DNA from: JAGXQV01 sp964505475
GTDB taxonomy: Bacteria > Pseudomonadota > Gammaproteobacteria > Burkholderiales > Sulfuricellaceae
Reading direction: 5' to 3'
Length of the DNA: 64,000 nt
Assembly (NCBI GenBank): GCA_964505475.1
Contig: CAZDIJ010000001.1
Location: 62,001-126,000 of the forward strand
In this document: positions 8,697-16,961 of the stretch, piece by piece
How the letters are laid out: each line of letters begins with the position of its first letter
Numbering within the stretch: the first letter of the stretch is position 1
The notes under the pieces: generated by a model
What the model saw: only the letters and a program-made list of their open reading frames with translations
The model's database searches: none
Told to the model about the DNA's origin: nothing
Program-made: the position numbers and the translations under genes

Positions 8697-9633
8697 ATGC
8701 CAACAGCCGCTCGAAGCGCAGCTTGAGCAGCTCGTCCAGGGATTTATCCTGCAATTGGCGTAAGCATTCCTGCAACGCCTTTTTCAACCCCTGCATCACG
8801 GCGTTGGGGTCGCGGTGCGCCCCGCCGAGCGGCTCGGCGATGATCTTGTCGATCAGCCCCAGGGTTTTCAGGCGGTTGGCGGTAATCCCCAGGGTTTCCG
8901 CCGCTTCCGGCGCCTTGTCGGCGCTTTTCCAGAGAATCGACGCGCAACCTTCGGGCGAAATCACCGAGTAGCTGGAATACTGCATCATCAACGTAATGTC
9001 GCCGACGCCGATGGCTAGCGCGCCGCCCGATCCGCCCTCGCCGATCACCGTGCAAATGATCGGGGTCTTGAGTTCGGCCATGACGTACAGATTGCGCGCG
9101 ATCGCCTCGGACTGGCCGCGTTCTTCCGCGCCGATACCGGGATAGGCGCCGGGAGTGTCGATGAAGGTCATGATCGGAATGCGGAATTTCTCCGCCTGGC
9201 GCATCAGGCGCAACGCCTTGCGGTAGCCCTCGGGACGCGGCATGCCGAAATTGCGGTAGATCTTGTCCTTGGTGTCGCGCCCCTTCTGGTGGCCGATCAC
9301 CATTACCGTCTCGCCGTTGAAACGCGCCAGACCGCCGACAATCGCCGGATCGTCGGAAAATGCCCGGTCGCCGTGCAGCTCCTCGAAATCGGTGAATATC
9401 CCCTGGATGTAATCGAGCGTATAGGGGCGCTGCTGGTGACGCGCCACTTGGGAAATCTGCCAGGAGGAAAGCTTGGCGTAGATGTCCTTGGTCAACGCCT
9501 GGCTCTTCTTTTGCAGACGCCCGATCTCCTCGGAAATATCCAGCGCCGAATCGTCCTGGACATAGCGCAGCTCTTCAATCTTGGCTTCCAGCTCGGCAAT
9601 CGGCTGTTCGAAATCGAGAAAGGCAGTTTTCAT
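8674..9633 (-). CDS. accA: Acetyl-CoA carboxylase carboxyltransferase subunit alpha
   Basis: AccA with AccD transfers the carboxyl group from biotin carrier protein to acetyl-CoA, the first step of fatty-acid synthesis. The 319-residue protein has the typical N-terminal coiled region (FEQPIAELEAKIEEL), RPYTLDYI, GDRAFSDDPAIVGG, and the oxyanion-hole glycine segments GAYPGIGAEERGQSEAIA and GEGGSGGALAIGVGD. It is standard in length and in pairing with tilS, with which it overlaps. Confidence 0.97.
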   Translation of the reverse strand: MKTAFLDFEQPIAELEAKIEELRYVQDDSALDISEEIGRLQKKSQALTKDIYAKLSSWQISQVARHQQRPYTLDYIQGIFTDFEELHGDRAFSDDPAIVGGLARFNGETVMVIGHQKGRDTKDKIYRNFGMPRPEGYRKALRLMRQAEKFRIPIMTFIDTPGAYPGIGAEERGQSEAIARNLYVMAELKTPIICTVIGEGGSGGALAIGVGDITLMMQYSSYSVISPEGCASILWKSADKAPEAAETLGITANRLKTLGLIDKIIAEPLGGAHRDPNAVMQGLKKALQECLRQLQDKSLDELLKLRFERLLAYGKFKEV

Positions 9634-9684
9634 GTTTAAACGGTAAAAAACATAGGAAGTTGTAATCGGCTAAATTTTATCACT

Positions 9685-10509
9685 TTACCGCACCAGCAGC
9701 ACCGGACAATCCAGCTCCTCCAGCAAGGCTGTCGCCAGGCCGCTGGCGGCGCCGGCGACCAGCAGTCCCTCGCCCTGCAACAGCTGAGCCGGGCGCACGC
9801 TGCCGCTGCTGTCGAACCAGCGGTAATGCACCGGCAACCCGCTGCTGCGCAGCAACTGCGCCGCTTCATCCTCCAGGCGCTGGCCGCTGGCGCCGTCGGC
9901 GGCCGGTATCAGCACCGTCAGGCCGCCGCCATCGCGCGCCAGCCTGGCGGCCACCCACAGAGCCTTGTCGGCCGCCGCCCCATCGTCGTAAACCACGCCG
10001 ACGCCGGCGCGCGACGGCGCGTCATGACGGGTCAGCAGCACCGAACGCGGCGCGGATGCCGCAACGCGGCGCGCCACCGGCCCCAGACGCCCGCCCGGAG
10101 CAGGCTGGCGCCCCATCTTGCCGATGCTGACCATGTCCGCTTCGTAAGCCGCCGCCAGCACTTCGTCCGCCATCTCGCCGCGCACCACGCGAAACGACCA
10201 GCGCAGCCGCCACGGTTCGGCGACGGCGGCCAAGGCCAGGCGCGAGCGTTCCGCCTGGGCTTTCAGCGAACGCTCCATCGCCGCCGCGTCGAGCCGCCGC
10301 GCCACTCCGGCCACGCCACCCAGTTCGCGCGCGAACGGCAGCCCGGCGAGTTGCAGCAGGTTGGCATCCTCGACGAACAGGCCGAGCAATTCCGCCTCCA
10401 TCTTCGCCGCCATCACCGCGGCGGCCTGCAACGCCGCGAGGCTATGGTTGGAAGCGTCGAGCGCCACCAGGATGCGGCGAATCGCCGGATCGGCGGGCAA
10501 GATGTTCAA
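9685..10509 (-). CDS. Tandem universal stress protein (UspA-like)
   Basis: This 274-residue cytoplasmic protein consists of two UspA-type repeats. The first (about 1-145) begins IRRILVALDASNHSLAALQAA; the second begins near residue 150 and ends with DCPVLLVR. The ATP-loop G-x2-G-x9-G(S/T) is not clearly intact. The start is inferred to be the TTG at 10509, which overlaps the stop of the Lon-family gene and follows GGCGGAGAC, so the two are translationally coupled. This pairing suggests a shared stress role, but no target is evident. Confidence 0.75.
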   Translation of the reverse strand: MNILPADPAIRRILVALDASNHSLAALQAAAVMAAKMEAELLGLFVEDANLLQLAGLPFARELGGVAGVARRLDAAAMERSLKAQAERSRLALAAVAEPWRLRWSFRVVRGEMADEVLAAAYEADMVSIGKMGRQPAPGGRLGPVARRVAASAPRSVLLTRHDAPSRAGVGVVYDDGAAADKALWVAARLARDGGGLTVLIPAADGASGQRLEDEAAQLLRSSGLPVHYRWFDSSGSVRPAQLLQGEGLLVAGAASGLATALLEELDCPVLLVR

Positions 10510-12935
10510 GGTTCGTCTCCGCCGGTCACCGCCAGCAGCACCTGCTTTCTTTCGGACAATGCCGCCAGCCGGTCGGCAATACGCCGGTTGAGGGTGCCGG
10601 CGGGATAACCGCCGTGCTTGTAGCGGGCGCCCATGCGCATGCCGCTGAGCAACTCCATGCCCTGGTCGACGTTTTCCACCGCATAAACGTGAAATTGCTT
10701 GGCCGCCACCGCCGCGACGACATCCTGGCGCAGCATTAGGTGTTTGACGTTGGCTGCCGGGATCATCACCCCCTGTTCGCCGGTCAGGCCGCGCGCGCGG
10801 CAGACATCGAAGAACCCCTCGATCTTTTCGTTGACGCCACCGATCGCCTGCACCACGCCATGCTGGTTGACCGAGCCGGTCACCGCCAGCGATTGCTTGA
10901 GCGGCACGTCGGCCAAGGCCGACAGCAGCGCATACAGTTCCGCCGAGGAGGCGCTGTCGCCTTCGACCGCGCTGTAGGACTGCTCGAACACCAGGCTGGC
11001 GGAAAGCGTCAAGGGATGTTCGGCGGCATAGCGCGCGCCGAGGAAGGCGGCGAGGATCATCACCCCCTTGGAATGGATCGGCCCGCCCAGTTCGACTTCG
11101 CGCTCGATGTCCACCACATCGCCCTTGCCCATCCACACCCGCGCCGTGATCTTGCTCGGCCGACCGAAGGCGAAATGGTTCATGCCGACCACGGACAAGC
11201 CGTTGACTTGGCCGACCTTTACCCCCTCGCTTTCGATCAACAGCGTCCCGCGCTGAATTTCCTCGTGGATCAGTTCGCGCAGGCGGTCGGAGCGGTGGAT
11301 GCGGGCGTCGATGGCGCGCTGCACGTCCTCGGCGTCCACCGTCTTGTTGCCGACCTGAGCCGCCCAATAATCGGATTCGCGCAGCAAATCGGCGAGATCG
11401 CCCATGTGGGTGGAGAGTTTTTCCGCGTCGCCGGCCATGCGCGCACTGTGCTCGATTACCCGCGCCACCGCGTTGCGCTTGAATGGCAGCAGTTTCTCGC
11501 GGTGCGCCAGCGAACCGATCAGGCGCGCATACAGCCGATGGTTGTCGGGCGAGCGCGGCATGTCCTCGGCAAAATCCGCCGCCACCTTGAACAGTTCGGA
11601 AAACTCCGGGTCGTAGTGCGACAGCAGGTAATACAGGATCGGCTCGCCGAGCAGCACCACCTTGACCGCCAGCGGGATCGGCTCGGGTTCCAGCGACACG
11701 GTGCTGACCAGGCTCAAGGCCTGCCCCAGCGATTCGATGTCGATGCGCGACGAGCGCAGGGCGCGTTTCAGCGCCTCCCAGGCAAACGGCTGGGTCAGCA
11801 GCTTGTGCGCGTCGATCATCAAATAGCCGCCGCAAGCCTTATGCAGGGCGCCCTGCTTGATAAGGTTGAAATCGGTGACCAGGGTGCCCATCTGGGCGAT
11901 GTGCTCGACCCGCCCGAGCAGGTTGGCATAGGTGGGATTGTCCTCGTACACCACCGGCGCGCCACGCAGCGCGTCACGATCCACCAGCACGTTGACGCGG
12001 TAGCGGCGGAACGCCGACGAATTCGCCAGGAGATGCGCCTGCCCGGCATCCACGAGGGAAGGCGCATGTTCCTGGGTATGCAGGAAATCATGCACGTTGA
12101 CGATCACGTCCTGCTGCACCGCATCGAGATATGCGCACACGTCCGGCAAGGCCGCGTATTTCTGGCGCAGGGTATCGACCAGATGCCCCACCGCATAAGT
12201 CGCCGCTTCGCCGTTGAGCGTCTTGATTTTGCGGCGGGTATCCTTCTCCCATTGTGGAAACTGGCGCAGCAAGCCGCGCAATTGCTCCTCGAACTCCGCC
12301 ACCTCGGCCTCGATGCGCCGCCGCTCCGCTTCCGGCAGCTTGTTGAAATCATCCGGCCCGAGCACCTTGCCGCCGCGCAACGGCCCGAAAGCGAAGCCTT
12401 CCGGCGTGCGCAGCAAAGCAATGCCGCGCGCCTCGGCGCGCTGCTGCAACTCGGCAAAAGCGGTTTCCTGGTGCTCTTTCAGGTCATTCTCGATCACCTG
12501 CTTGCGCGTGCGGTAGTCCTCGCTTTCAAACACCGCCGGAATCACGCTGGTCAAATCCTCCACCAGTTGCTCCATGTCGCTGCTCAGCGCCACGCCCTGC
12601 CCTGGCGGCAATTGCAAGGCGCGAGGCTTGTGCGGCTGATCGAAATTGTTGACGTAACACCAGTCGTTGGGGGTCTGTTCGGCGGCAGCCTGCTTCTCGA
12701 TGAATCCGCGCACCAGGGTATGCTTGCCGGCGCCGGCGGGACCGAAGGCAAACAGGTTGTAACCCTCGCGGCGCATGCCGATGCCGAAACGCACCGCATT
12801 CACGGCACGCGGCTGACCGACGATATCGGCCAGGTCTTCGAGTTCATCGGTGGTTTTGAACTGGAACTGAGTAGGATCGCAGCGATGGTAAAGCTGTTTG
12901 GGATGCAAAACGCGAATGCTTTTTTTTGTAGTCAC
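10506..12935 (-). CDS. Lon-family (S16) ATP-dependent protease
   Basis: This is an 809-residue AAA+ protease of the LonB/YcbZ-like type, not canonical LonA. The ATPase module has Walker A GPAGAGKHT near the N-terminus, an inserted helical region (about 160-270), and a C-terminal S16 domain. In that domain Ser661 (GDSASS) and Lys704 (GGVNEKIEG) form the dyad; their spacing of 43 equals that of E. coli Lon. The start is placed at GTG 12935 behind AAAAGG; a TTG at 12956 is also in frame. The gene is followed with a 4-base overlap by the Usp gene. No regulatory site is evident. Confidence 0.9.
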   Translation of the reverse strand: MTTKKSIRVLHPKQLYHRCDPTQFQFKTTDELEDLADIVGQPRAVNAVRFGIGMRREGYNLFAFGPAGAGKHTLVRGFIEKQAAAEQTPNDWCYVNNFDQPHKPRALQLPPGQGVALSSDMEQLVEDLTSVIPAVFESEDYRTRKQVIENDLKEHQETAFAELQQRAEARGIALLRTPEGFAFGPLRGGKVLGPDDFNKLPEAERRRIEAEVAEFEEQLRGLLRQFPQWEKDTRRKIKTLNGEAATYAVGHLVDTLRQKYAALPDVCAYLDAVQQDVIVNVHDFLHTQEHAPSLVDAGQAHLLANSSAFRRYRVNVLVDRDALRGAPVVYEDNPTYANLLGRVEHIAQMGTLVTDFNLIKQGALHKACGGYLMIDAHKLLTQPFAWEALKRALRSSRIDIESLGQALSLVSTVSLEPEPIPLAVKVVLLGEPILYYLLSHYDPEFSELFKVAADFAEDMPRSPDNHRLYARLIGSLAHREKLLPFKRNAVARVIEHSARMAGDAEKLSTHMGDLADLLRESDYWAAQVGNKTVDAEDVQRAIDARIHRSDRLRELIHEEIQRGTLLIESEGVKVGQVNGLSVVGMNHFAFGRPSKITARVWMGKGDVVDIEREVELGGPIHSKGVMILAAFLGARYAAEHPLTLSASLVFEQSYSAVEGDSASSAELYALLSALADVPLKQSLAVTGSVNQHGVVQAIGGVNEKIEGFFDVCRARGLTGEQGVMIPAANVKHLMLRQDVVAAVAAKQFHVYAVENVDQGMELLSGMRMGARYKHGGYPAGTLNRRIADRLAALSERKQVLLAVTGGDEP

Positions 12936-13048
12936 GGGTGATGCCTTTTCAAACAACGCATAATCGGCATGTTACTGAAATTTTCACCGGCTTGGTATTT
13001 TGCCGCAAACAGACATACCATAAGCCCCTTTCGAACCGGAGCTTCACC

Positions 13049-13651
13049 ATGAAAACCCCGCTTTTTTTCAACGAGGTCCGCACCATCACGCTGACCGACC
13101 CGCTGGCCGGCTTCCTCGGCGCCGCGGAAGATAGCCTGATCGAATACACTTATCACGACGCGGTAAAACTCGCCGGCCATTCCTGTCCCACCGTGGCGGG
13201 CGCCTACCTGGCGGCCATGAAGGCGCTGGAACGGCTCTATCCCGACGCCACGCCGGAGCGCGGCGCGATCAAGGTATCCTTCCGCGAGCCGATCACCAGC
13301 GGCGTCACCGGCGTCATGGCGAATATCGCCACCCTGATAACCGGCGCCACCCAGGATAGCGGCTTCAAGGGCATCGCCGGCAGATTCGACCGGCGCAACC
13401 TGCTGTTCTTCAATGTCCCCATCGCCGGCGAGATGCATTTCGAGCGCACCGACAACAAAGCCTCCACGGCCGTCGCCTATCATCCCGAGGTGGTGCCGCC
13501 CGAAGCGGCGATGAAGGAATTGATGCAGCTGATCCTGGCGGGGGTCGCCGGCGCCGCCGAGCAAATGGAATTCGGCAGACTCTGGCAGGAGCGGGTCAAA
13601 CGCATCCTCATCGACCATATCGACGACCCCCGGCTGGTGGTGTTGAGCTGA
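13049..13651 (+). CDS. FmdE-domain protein
   Basis: This 200-residue soluble protein has the signature of FmdE-type domains (subunit E of formylmethanofuran dehydrogenase), HDAVKLAGHSCPTVAGAYLA. The conserved His and Cys of this motif are likely metal ligands. The rest is alpha/beta with no zinc-ribbon tail. FmdE domains outside methanogens are uncharacterised but recur beside anaerobic or metal-cofactor genes. The ATG at 13049 follows GGAGCTTCACC. It is followed after 3 bases by the unknown gene at 13655, so the two form an operon. Confidence 0.75.
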   Translation: MKTPLFFNEVRTITLTDPLAGFLGAAEDSLIEYTYHDAVKLAGHSCPTVAGAYLAAMKALERLYPDATPERGAIKVSFREPITSGVTGVMANIATLITGATQDSGFKGIAGRFDRRNLLFFNVPIAGEMHFERTDNKASTAVAYHPEVVPPEAAMKELMQLILAGVAGAAEQMEFGRLWQERVKRILIDHIDDPRLVVLS

Positions 13652-13654
13652 ATC

Positions 13655-14197
13655 ATGGAAAAACTCGTCCTGCGCTTGAGCGCGCCACAGACCGAGGCTT
13701 ATTGCCAGGCCGTGCTCGAGCGCACTCGCCAGCCCGGCCAGGCGCTGGCGGCGTTGACCGCCGTCCAGGCCTTCATCGCCGAAACCGCCGACCCCGGCGA
13801 GCAATCCCGCGCCGTTTACCGCGATCTCAAGAGCATTCTCGACAACCACGTCGCCGCCGCGCGCGCCAGAGTGATGGAAGAAAATCTCGCGCTGCTTCTC
13901 CCCGCGCTCGCCGAACGCGACCTGTGCGGCATCCTGCGCGTCCATGCCGCACTTTCCCGCAACGGCTTCCACCAGACCGTGCTGGCGTCCCTTCAGCGGC
14001 TTTCCGAAACGGCGCTGCAAGACACCGCCGGCTGGGTGACGGAGTGGCGCCGCGACGCCAAGGCGCGCGCGGAAGCCGCCAGCGGCTACCCGGACGCCCT
14101 CGACCTGCGCGGCGCCGGCATCGCGCCGGGACTCTACACGGCGATGTCCGAGATGGATGCGTATTTACAAGATGCGGTTAAACGCCTATTTCAGTAG
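13655..14197 (+). CDS. Unknown protein coupled to FmdE-domain gene
   Basis: This gene encodes 180 mostly helical, Ala-rich residues (for example AERDLCGILRVHAALSRNGFHQTVLASLQRL) with no signal peptide, membrane segment or recognisable family motif. It starts 3 bases after the FmdE-domain gene. Its 3' end overlaps that of the convergent queD by 20 bases. Good codon structure and tight coupling support a real gene. A partner of the FmdE-domain protein is the simplest guess. Confidence 0.6.
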   Translation: MEKLVLRLSAPQTEAYCQAVLERTRQPGQALAALTAVQAFIAETADPGEQSRAVYRDLKSILDNHVAAARARVMEENLALLLPALAERDLCGILRVHAALSRNGFHQTVLASLQRLSETALQDTAGWVTEWRRDAKARAEAASGYPDALDLRGAGIAPGLYTAMSEMDAYLQDAVKRLFQ

Positions 14198-14645
14198 CAT
14201 CCGTGTCCCGCGTGGCGTCCGCCCAGTTATTGGGCGTCTCATAGAGGCGCACCCGTTCCAGGCGCAAATGGTTGCCATAAGTATCGCGGTAGGCTCCGTC
14301 GAGGAGGCGAAAAGCCTCTGCGGCCAGGTTTTCTGCGGTGGGAACGAAATCCAGTTCGACGGTCTTGTGGCCGGGCAGGGCGCGCAGGAAATCGGCGACG
14401 ACCTTGTCCCCGGCATAGACCAGGAAAGCGTGATCCCAGAGATCGACCACGGTGCGCTGGGCGATCGCCTTGACCTCGGAATAATCCATCACCATCCCCT
14501 CGTCGGAAACGCCGGGGGTAGCGATGATCCCGCCCGCCAGGGTAATCTCGATGGCATAGCGGTGGCCGTGCAAATGGCGGCACTGGCTCCGATGATTGGG
14601 AATGCGGTGGCCGGCGTCGAATTCGAGTCTGCGGGTGATCTGCAT
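14178..14645 (-). CDS. queD: 6-carboxytetrahydropterin synthase
   Basis: QueD converts dihydroneopterin triphosphate to 6-carboxy-5,6,7,8-tetrahydropterin in the queuosine/7-deazapurine pathway. The 155-residue protein shows the zinc ligands His13, His26 and His28 (FDAGH, HLHGH), the catalytic Cys22, the MDYSEVK and WDHAFL blocks, and PTAENLA near the end. Other que genes are not in the window. It is divergent from the radical SAM gene with 56 bases between starts. Confidence 0.93.
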   Translation of the reverse strand: MQITRRLEFDAGHRIPNHRSQCRHLHGHRYAIEITLAGGIIATPGVSDEGMVMDYSEVKAIAQRTVVDLWDHAFLVYAGDKVVADFLRALPGHKTVELDFVPTAENLAAEAFRLLDGAYRDTYGNHLRLERVRLYETPNNWADATRDTDATEIGV

Positions 14646-14701
14646 GGGGCGGTTTTCGGGGGAAGAGGAATGCCGATTATAACATCCGCTACAATGGCCG
14701 C

Positions 14702-15550
14702 ATGAACCGAGTCCTCACCCCCTCCGACCACAGCCGCGACAGTGCGGCGCTCACCTACGTCTACCCGGTGGTTTCGCGGCGCAGCGGCGGGGTGTCGCTC
14801 GGCATCAACCTGAACACCGACAACGCCTGCAATTGGCGCTGCATCTACTGCCAGGTGCCCGGACTCCGGCGCGGCAGCGCGCCGTCCGCCGATCTCGGCC
14901 TGCTCGGCGACGAATTGCGCGGCTTCCTGGAACGACTCCTGCACGGCGATTTCATGACCCGGCAAGTGCCGCCGGAAGCGCGCCGCCTCAACGACATCGC
15001 CCTCTCCGGCAACGGTGAACCAACCAGCGCGCCGAATTTCGCGGCGGTGGTCGCCCTGATTGGCGAAATCATGGCGGAATTTGGCCTGACCGGCAAAATC
15101 AAACTGGTGCTGATTACCAACGGCAGCCTGATGCACCGCCCCGAAGTCCAGGAAGGGCTGCGTCGGATGGCGCCGCTCGGCGGCGAAGTCTGGTTCAAGC
15201 TCGACCGCGCCACCTCCGGGGGAATGGCCGCGATCAACGGTACCCGGCAAACCCCGGAAACCGTCCGCGAGCACCTGCGCATCGCCGCCGGGCTATGCCC
15301 AACCTGGCTGCAAACCTGCATTTTCGCGCTGGACGGCCAGCCGCCTCCCGAAACGGAAAAGGAGGCCTATCTGGAGTTTGCCGGAACGCTGGCGGGTCGA
15401 GACATCCGCCTCGAAGGCGTGATGCTCTACGGCTTGGCGCGCCCTTCCATGCAGGAGGAAGCCGCGCGCCTGTCGGACGTTTCCCCCGCGTGGCTGGAGG
15501 ATTTCGCCGCGGCCATCCGCACCCGCGGCTTGACGGTGAAATCGAGCTAG
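14702..15550 (+). CDS. Radical SAM protein of unknown reaction
   Basis: This 282-residue protein has a [4Fe-4S]-binding CxxxCxxC at Cys43, Cys47 and Cys50 within NTDNACNWRCIYCQVPG. It also has a SAM-binding glycine-rich segment (ALSGNGEPTSAP, the GGE-like motif) and LVLITNGSLM, which suits a (partial) TIM barrel. The C-terminal third has no extra cluster motif. It is not QueE, which has a CX14CX2C-type loop. It faces queD across a 56-base promoter region, but a link to queuosine is only positional. Confidence 0.8.
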   Translation: MNRVLTPSDHSRDSAALTYVYPVVSRRSGGVSLGINLNTDNACNWRCIYCQVPGLRRGSAPSADLGLLGDELRGFLERLLHGDFMTRQVPPEARRLNDIALSGNGEPTSAPNFAAVVALIGEIMAEFGLTGKIKLVLITNGSLMHRPEVQEGLRRMAPLGGEVWFKLDRATSGGMAAINGTRQTPETVREHLRIAAGLCPTWLQTCIFALDGQPPPETEKEAYLEFAGTLAGRDIRLEGVMLYGLARPSMQEEAARLSDVSPAWLEDFAAAIRTRGLTVKSS

Positions 15551-15554
15551 CCGG

Positions 15555-15965
15555 CTATCGGCGCGGTTCGCCGACCAGTTGATAGATTCCGCCCTTGCTC
15601 GACTTGCATACCCCCAGTGAACGGGGCGGCTCGAAAAGAAATTCGCAACTCAGTTTTTCCCCATCGTCGGCGGACAGGTAGGCTCTCGCCGAATTGCTCC
15701 GGGTTGTGGCATAACTATCCCCCGTCCCTCCCAGCCAGCGTGGCCACACGCTCGTGGTCGTCACGCTGCCGCTGGCGACCATGTAGTAACCATGAAACGT
15801 CTTCCCCGCGACTTGGGCAGTGACTCGCTCGCTGTCCTGAAAGAATGTGCCGACATGACGGTTATTGCTTTCATCCACCAGCGAGAAGGGCACCGGCGGC
15901 GCACTCGCGCATCCGGCAAGCCCGACCGTCATGGCAAGCAATGTGATGCTGGCAAGTTTTCCCAT
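15555..15965 (-). CDS. Small predicted lipoprotein
   Basis: This gene encodes 136 residues with a lipoprotein signal peptide and lipobox LAGC at Cys19 (Ala+2, so probably outer membrane). The mature part holds beta-strand-like sequence (VTAQVAGKTFHGYYMVASGSVTTTSVW) and no known domain. The start at 15965 follows GGAG by 8 bases. Longer in-frame starts lie in the MITE-like element and would put non-protein-like sequence ahead of the signal peptide. The insertion lies close to the gene, about 40 bp upstream, and may have displaced or supplied its promoter. Confidence 0.7.
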   Translation of the reverse strand: MGKLASITLLAMTVGLAGCASAPPVPFSLVDESNNRHVGTFFQDSERVTAQVAGKTFHGYYMVASGSVTTTSVWPRWLGGTGDSYATTRSNSARAYLSADDGEKLSCEFLFEPPRSLGVCKSSKGGIYQLVGEPRR

Positions 15966-16003
15966 GGTCTTCTCCATCACTTGTCTCAAAAAATGAATGG
16001 CAA

Positions 16004-16190
16004 AAAATTTACATGCCTCTAAATTATTCTCAGCAAACACCCCCTCCCTTGCGCGCATAGCGCGCGGGGGAGGGTTGGGGTGGGGGCGTTTGCCCGCATG
16101 GCCGCCGCTGTTTGCCCCCATCCCGGCCTTCCCCCGCGAGCAGGGGAAGGAGCGATAGCTGAGAATAGTTTAGAGGCATAAAAATTTATC
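16004..16190. mobile_element. MITE-like inverted-repeat element, copy 2
   Basis: This is the reverse complement of the interior of the element at 3135-3364. Its inverted ends (core CCTCTAAACTATTCTCAG) are at 16013-16034 and 16158-16179, flanked by A/T-rich AAATTT on both sides. The outer TGGTCTGC ends of copy 1 are absent here. The interior again carries C/G-run blocks and the GCGCGCATAGCGCGC palindrome. No coding capacity is seen. Confidence 0.7.
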
Positions 16191-16281
16191 CCATCCCACC
16201 GCTGCATACTGACGATATTCATTATAGGACGTTGAATGGGGATGCGCCGGAATGAAACTGAAATCGCGCCAGGCGTGAAAT

Positions 16282-16311
16282 AAAAAACCCGCCCCGGAAC
16301 CGGGGCGGGTT
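16282..16311 (-). terminator. Intrinsic terminator after torD-like gene
   Basis: On the minus strand a perfect 12-bp stem (AACCCGCCCCGG, loop TT) is followed by TTTTTTATTT. It ends the transcript of the torD-like gene just upstream of the second MITE copy. Confidence 0.9.
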
Positions 16312-16324
16312 GAAAGGGTTGCCG

Positions 16325-16897
16325 TCAAGCAACCCGGAGGTGAAGGGGGGCGCCGCCGTTCAGCCAAGCCATGTCGCCAAGCACCGCCAGCTCCAGCAGT
16401 TCGGCCGCCAGGCGGTAGCGCGGCAGGCGTGCGGCGAAACGCACGGCCTGGGCGAAATAGGGTATCCACTTGACCAAATGGCTTTGCAGAAATTGACGTT
16501 GAAGATGGCCGGTAGCACTGTCGTCGGCGATCAGATAGGCCATGAATTCCAGTTCGCCGATCAGGTCGGGGGCTTTTCCGGCGGTCAGGCCATGCTTGGC
16601 CATCAATCGCCGCGCCTCGCCGGCGGCCTCGGCGGACAGCCAGCTTGCGCTGCAAGGGGAAATCCGGCCGCCTGGTGCGAACAGCCGTTCATATTCGGCA
16701 TTCATCTCGGCCGCGCTATGGCTATCCTCCAGCATGTCCCGCTCCAGCGCTTCCAGGATGCCGCGGCATGGCCATTGCGGGGGAATGCCTTGGCGCAGCT
16801 TGGCGACCAGGGAAAAATGAAAATCGGCGCAGGCATCCTCCGGCTGGTCGAACAAGCCGGCAACCAACAGGTAGAGCTTGACACGTAGGCTATCCAT
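16325..16897 (-). CDS. TorD/DmsD-family redox-enzyme maturation chaperone
   Basis: This 190-residue all-helical protein has the family pattern: an N-terminal LYLLVAGLFDQP, EYERLF followed by a Pro-Cys segment, and the C-terminal HLVKWIPYFAQAV resembling the H-L--W-P-F motif of TorD/NarJ-like proteins. Such chaperones bind the Tat signal and load molybdenum cofactor into DMSO-reductase-family enzymes. The start at 16897 follows GGAGGGG by 3 to 4 bases. It follows an Fnr-type regulator by 64 bases on the same strand. No molybdoenzyme gene is in the window, so its client is unknown. Confidence 0.78.
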   Translation of the reverse strand: MDSLRVKLYLLVAGLFDQPEDACADFHFSLVAKLRQGIPPQWPCRGILEALERDMLEDSHSAAEMNAEYERLFAPGGRISPCSASWLSAEAAGEARRLMAKHGLTAGKAPDLIGELEFMAYLIADDSATGHLQRQFLQSHLVKWIPYFAQAVRFAARLPRYRLAAELLELAVLGDMAWLNGGAPLHLRVA

Positions 16898-16961
16898 GAC
16901 CCCTCCGACGAAACTTGGGTGCATGGTAGGGCAGCGACGGCCAGGCCGTCATTGCGAAATC

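Noticed and set aside
10510..11835. Long upstream continuation of the Usp frame
   Set aside because: It is an alternate frame of the Lon-family gene on the same strand. The Usp fold begins at the TTG at 10509.
10740..12941. 733-codon open frame on the plus strand
   Set aside because: It is antisense to the Lon-family gene, which has intact catalytic and Walker motifs.
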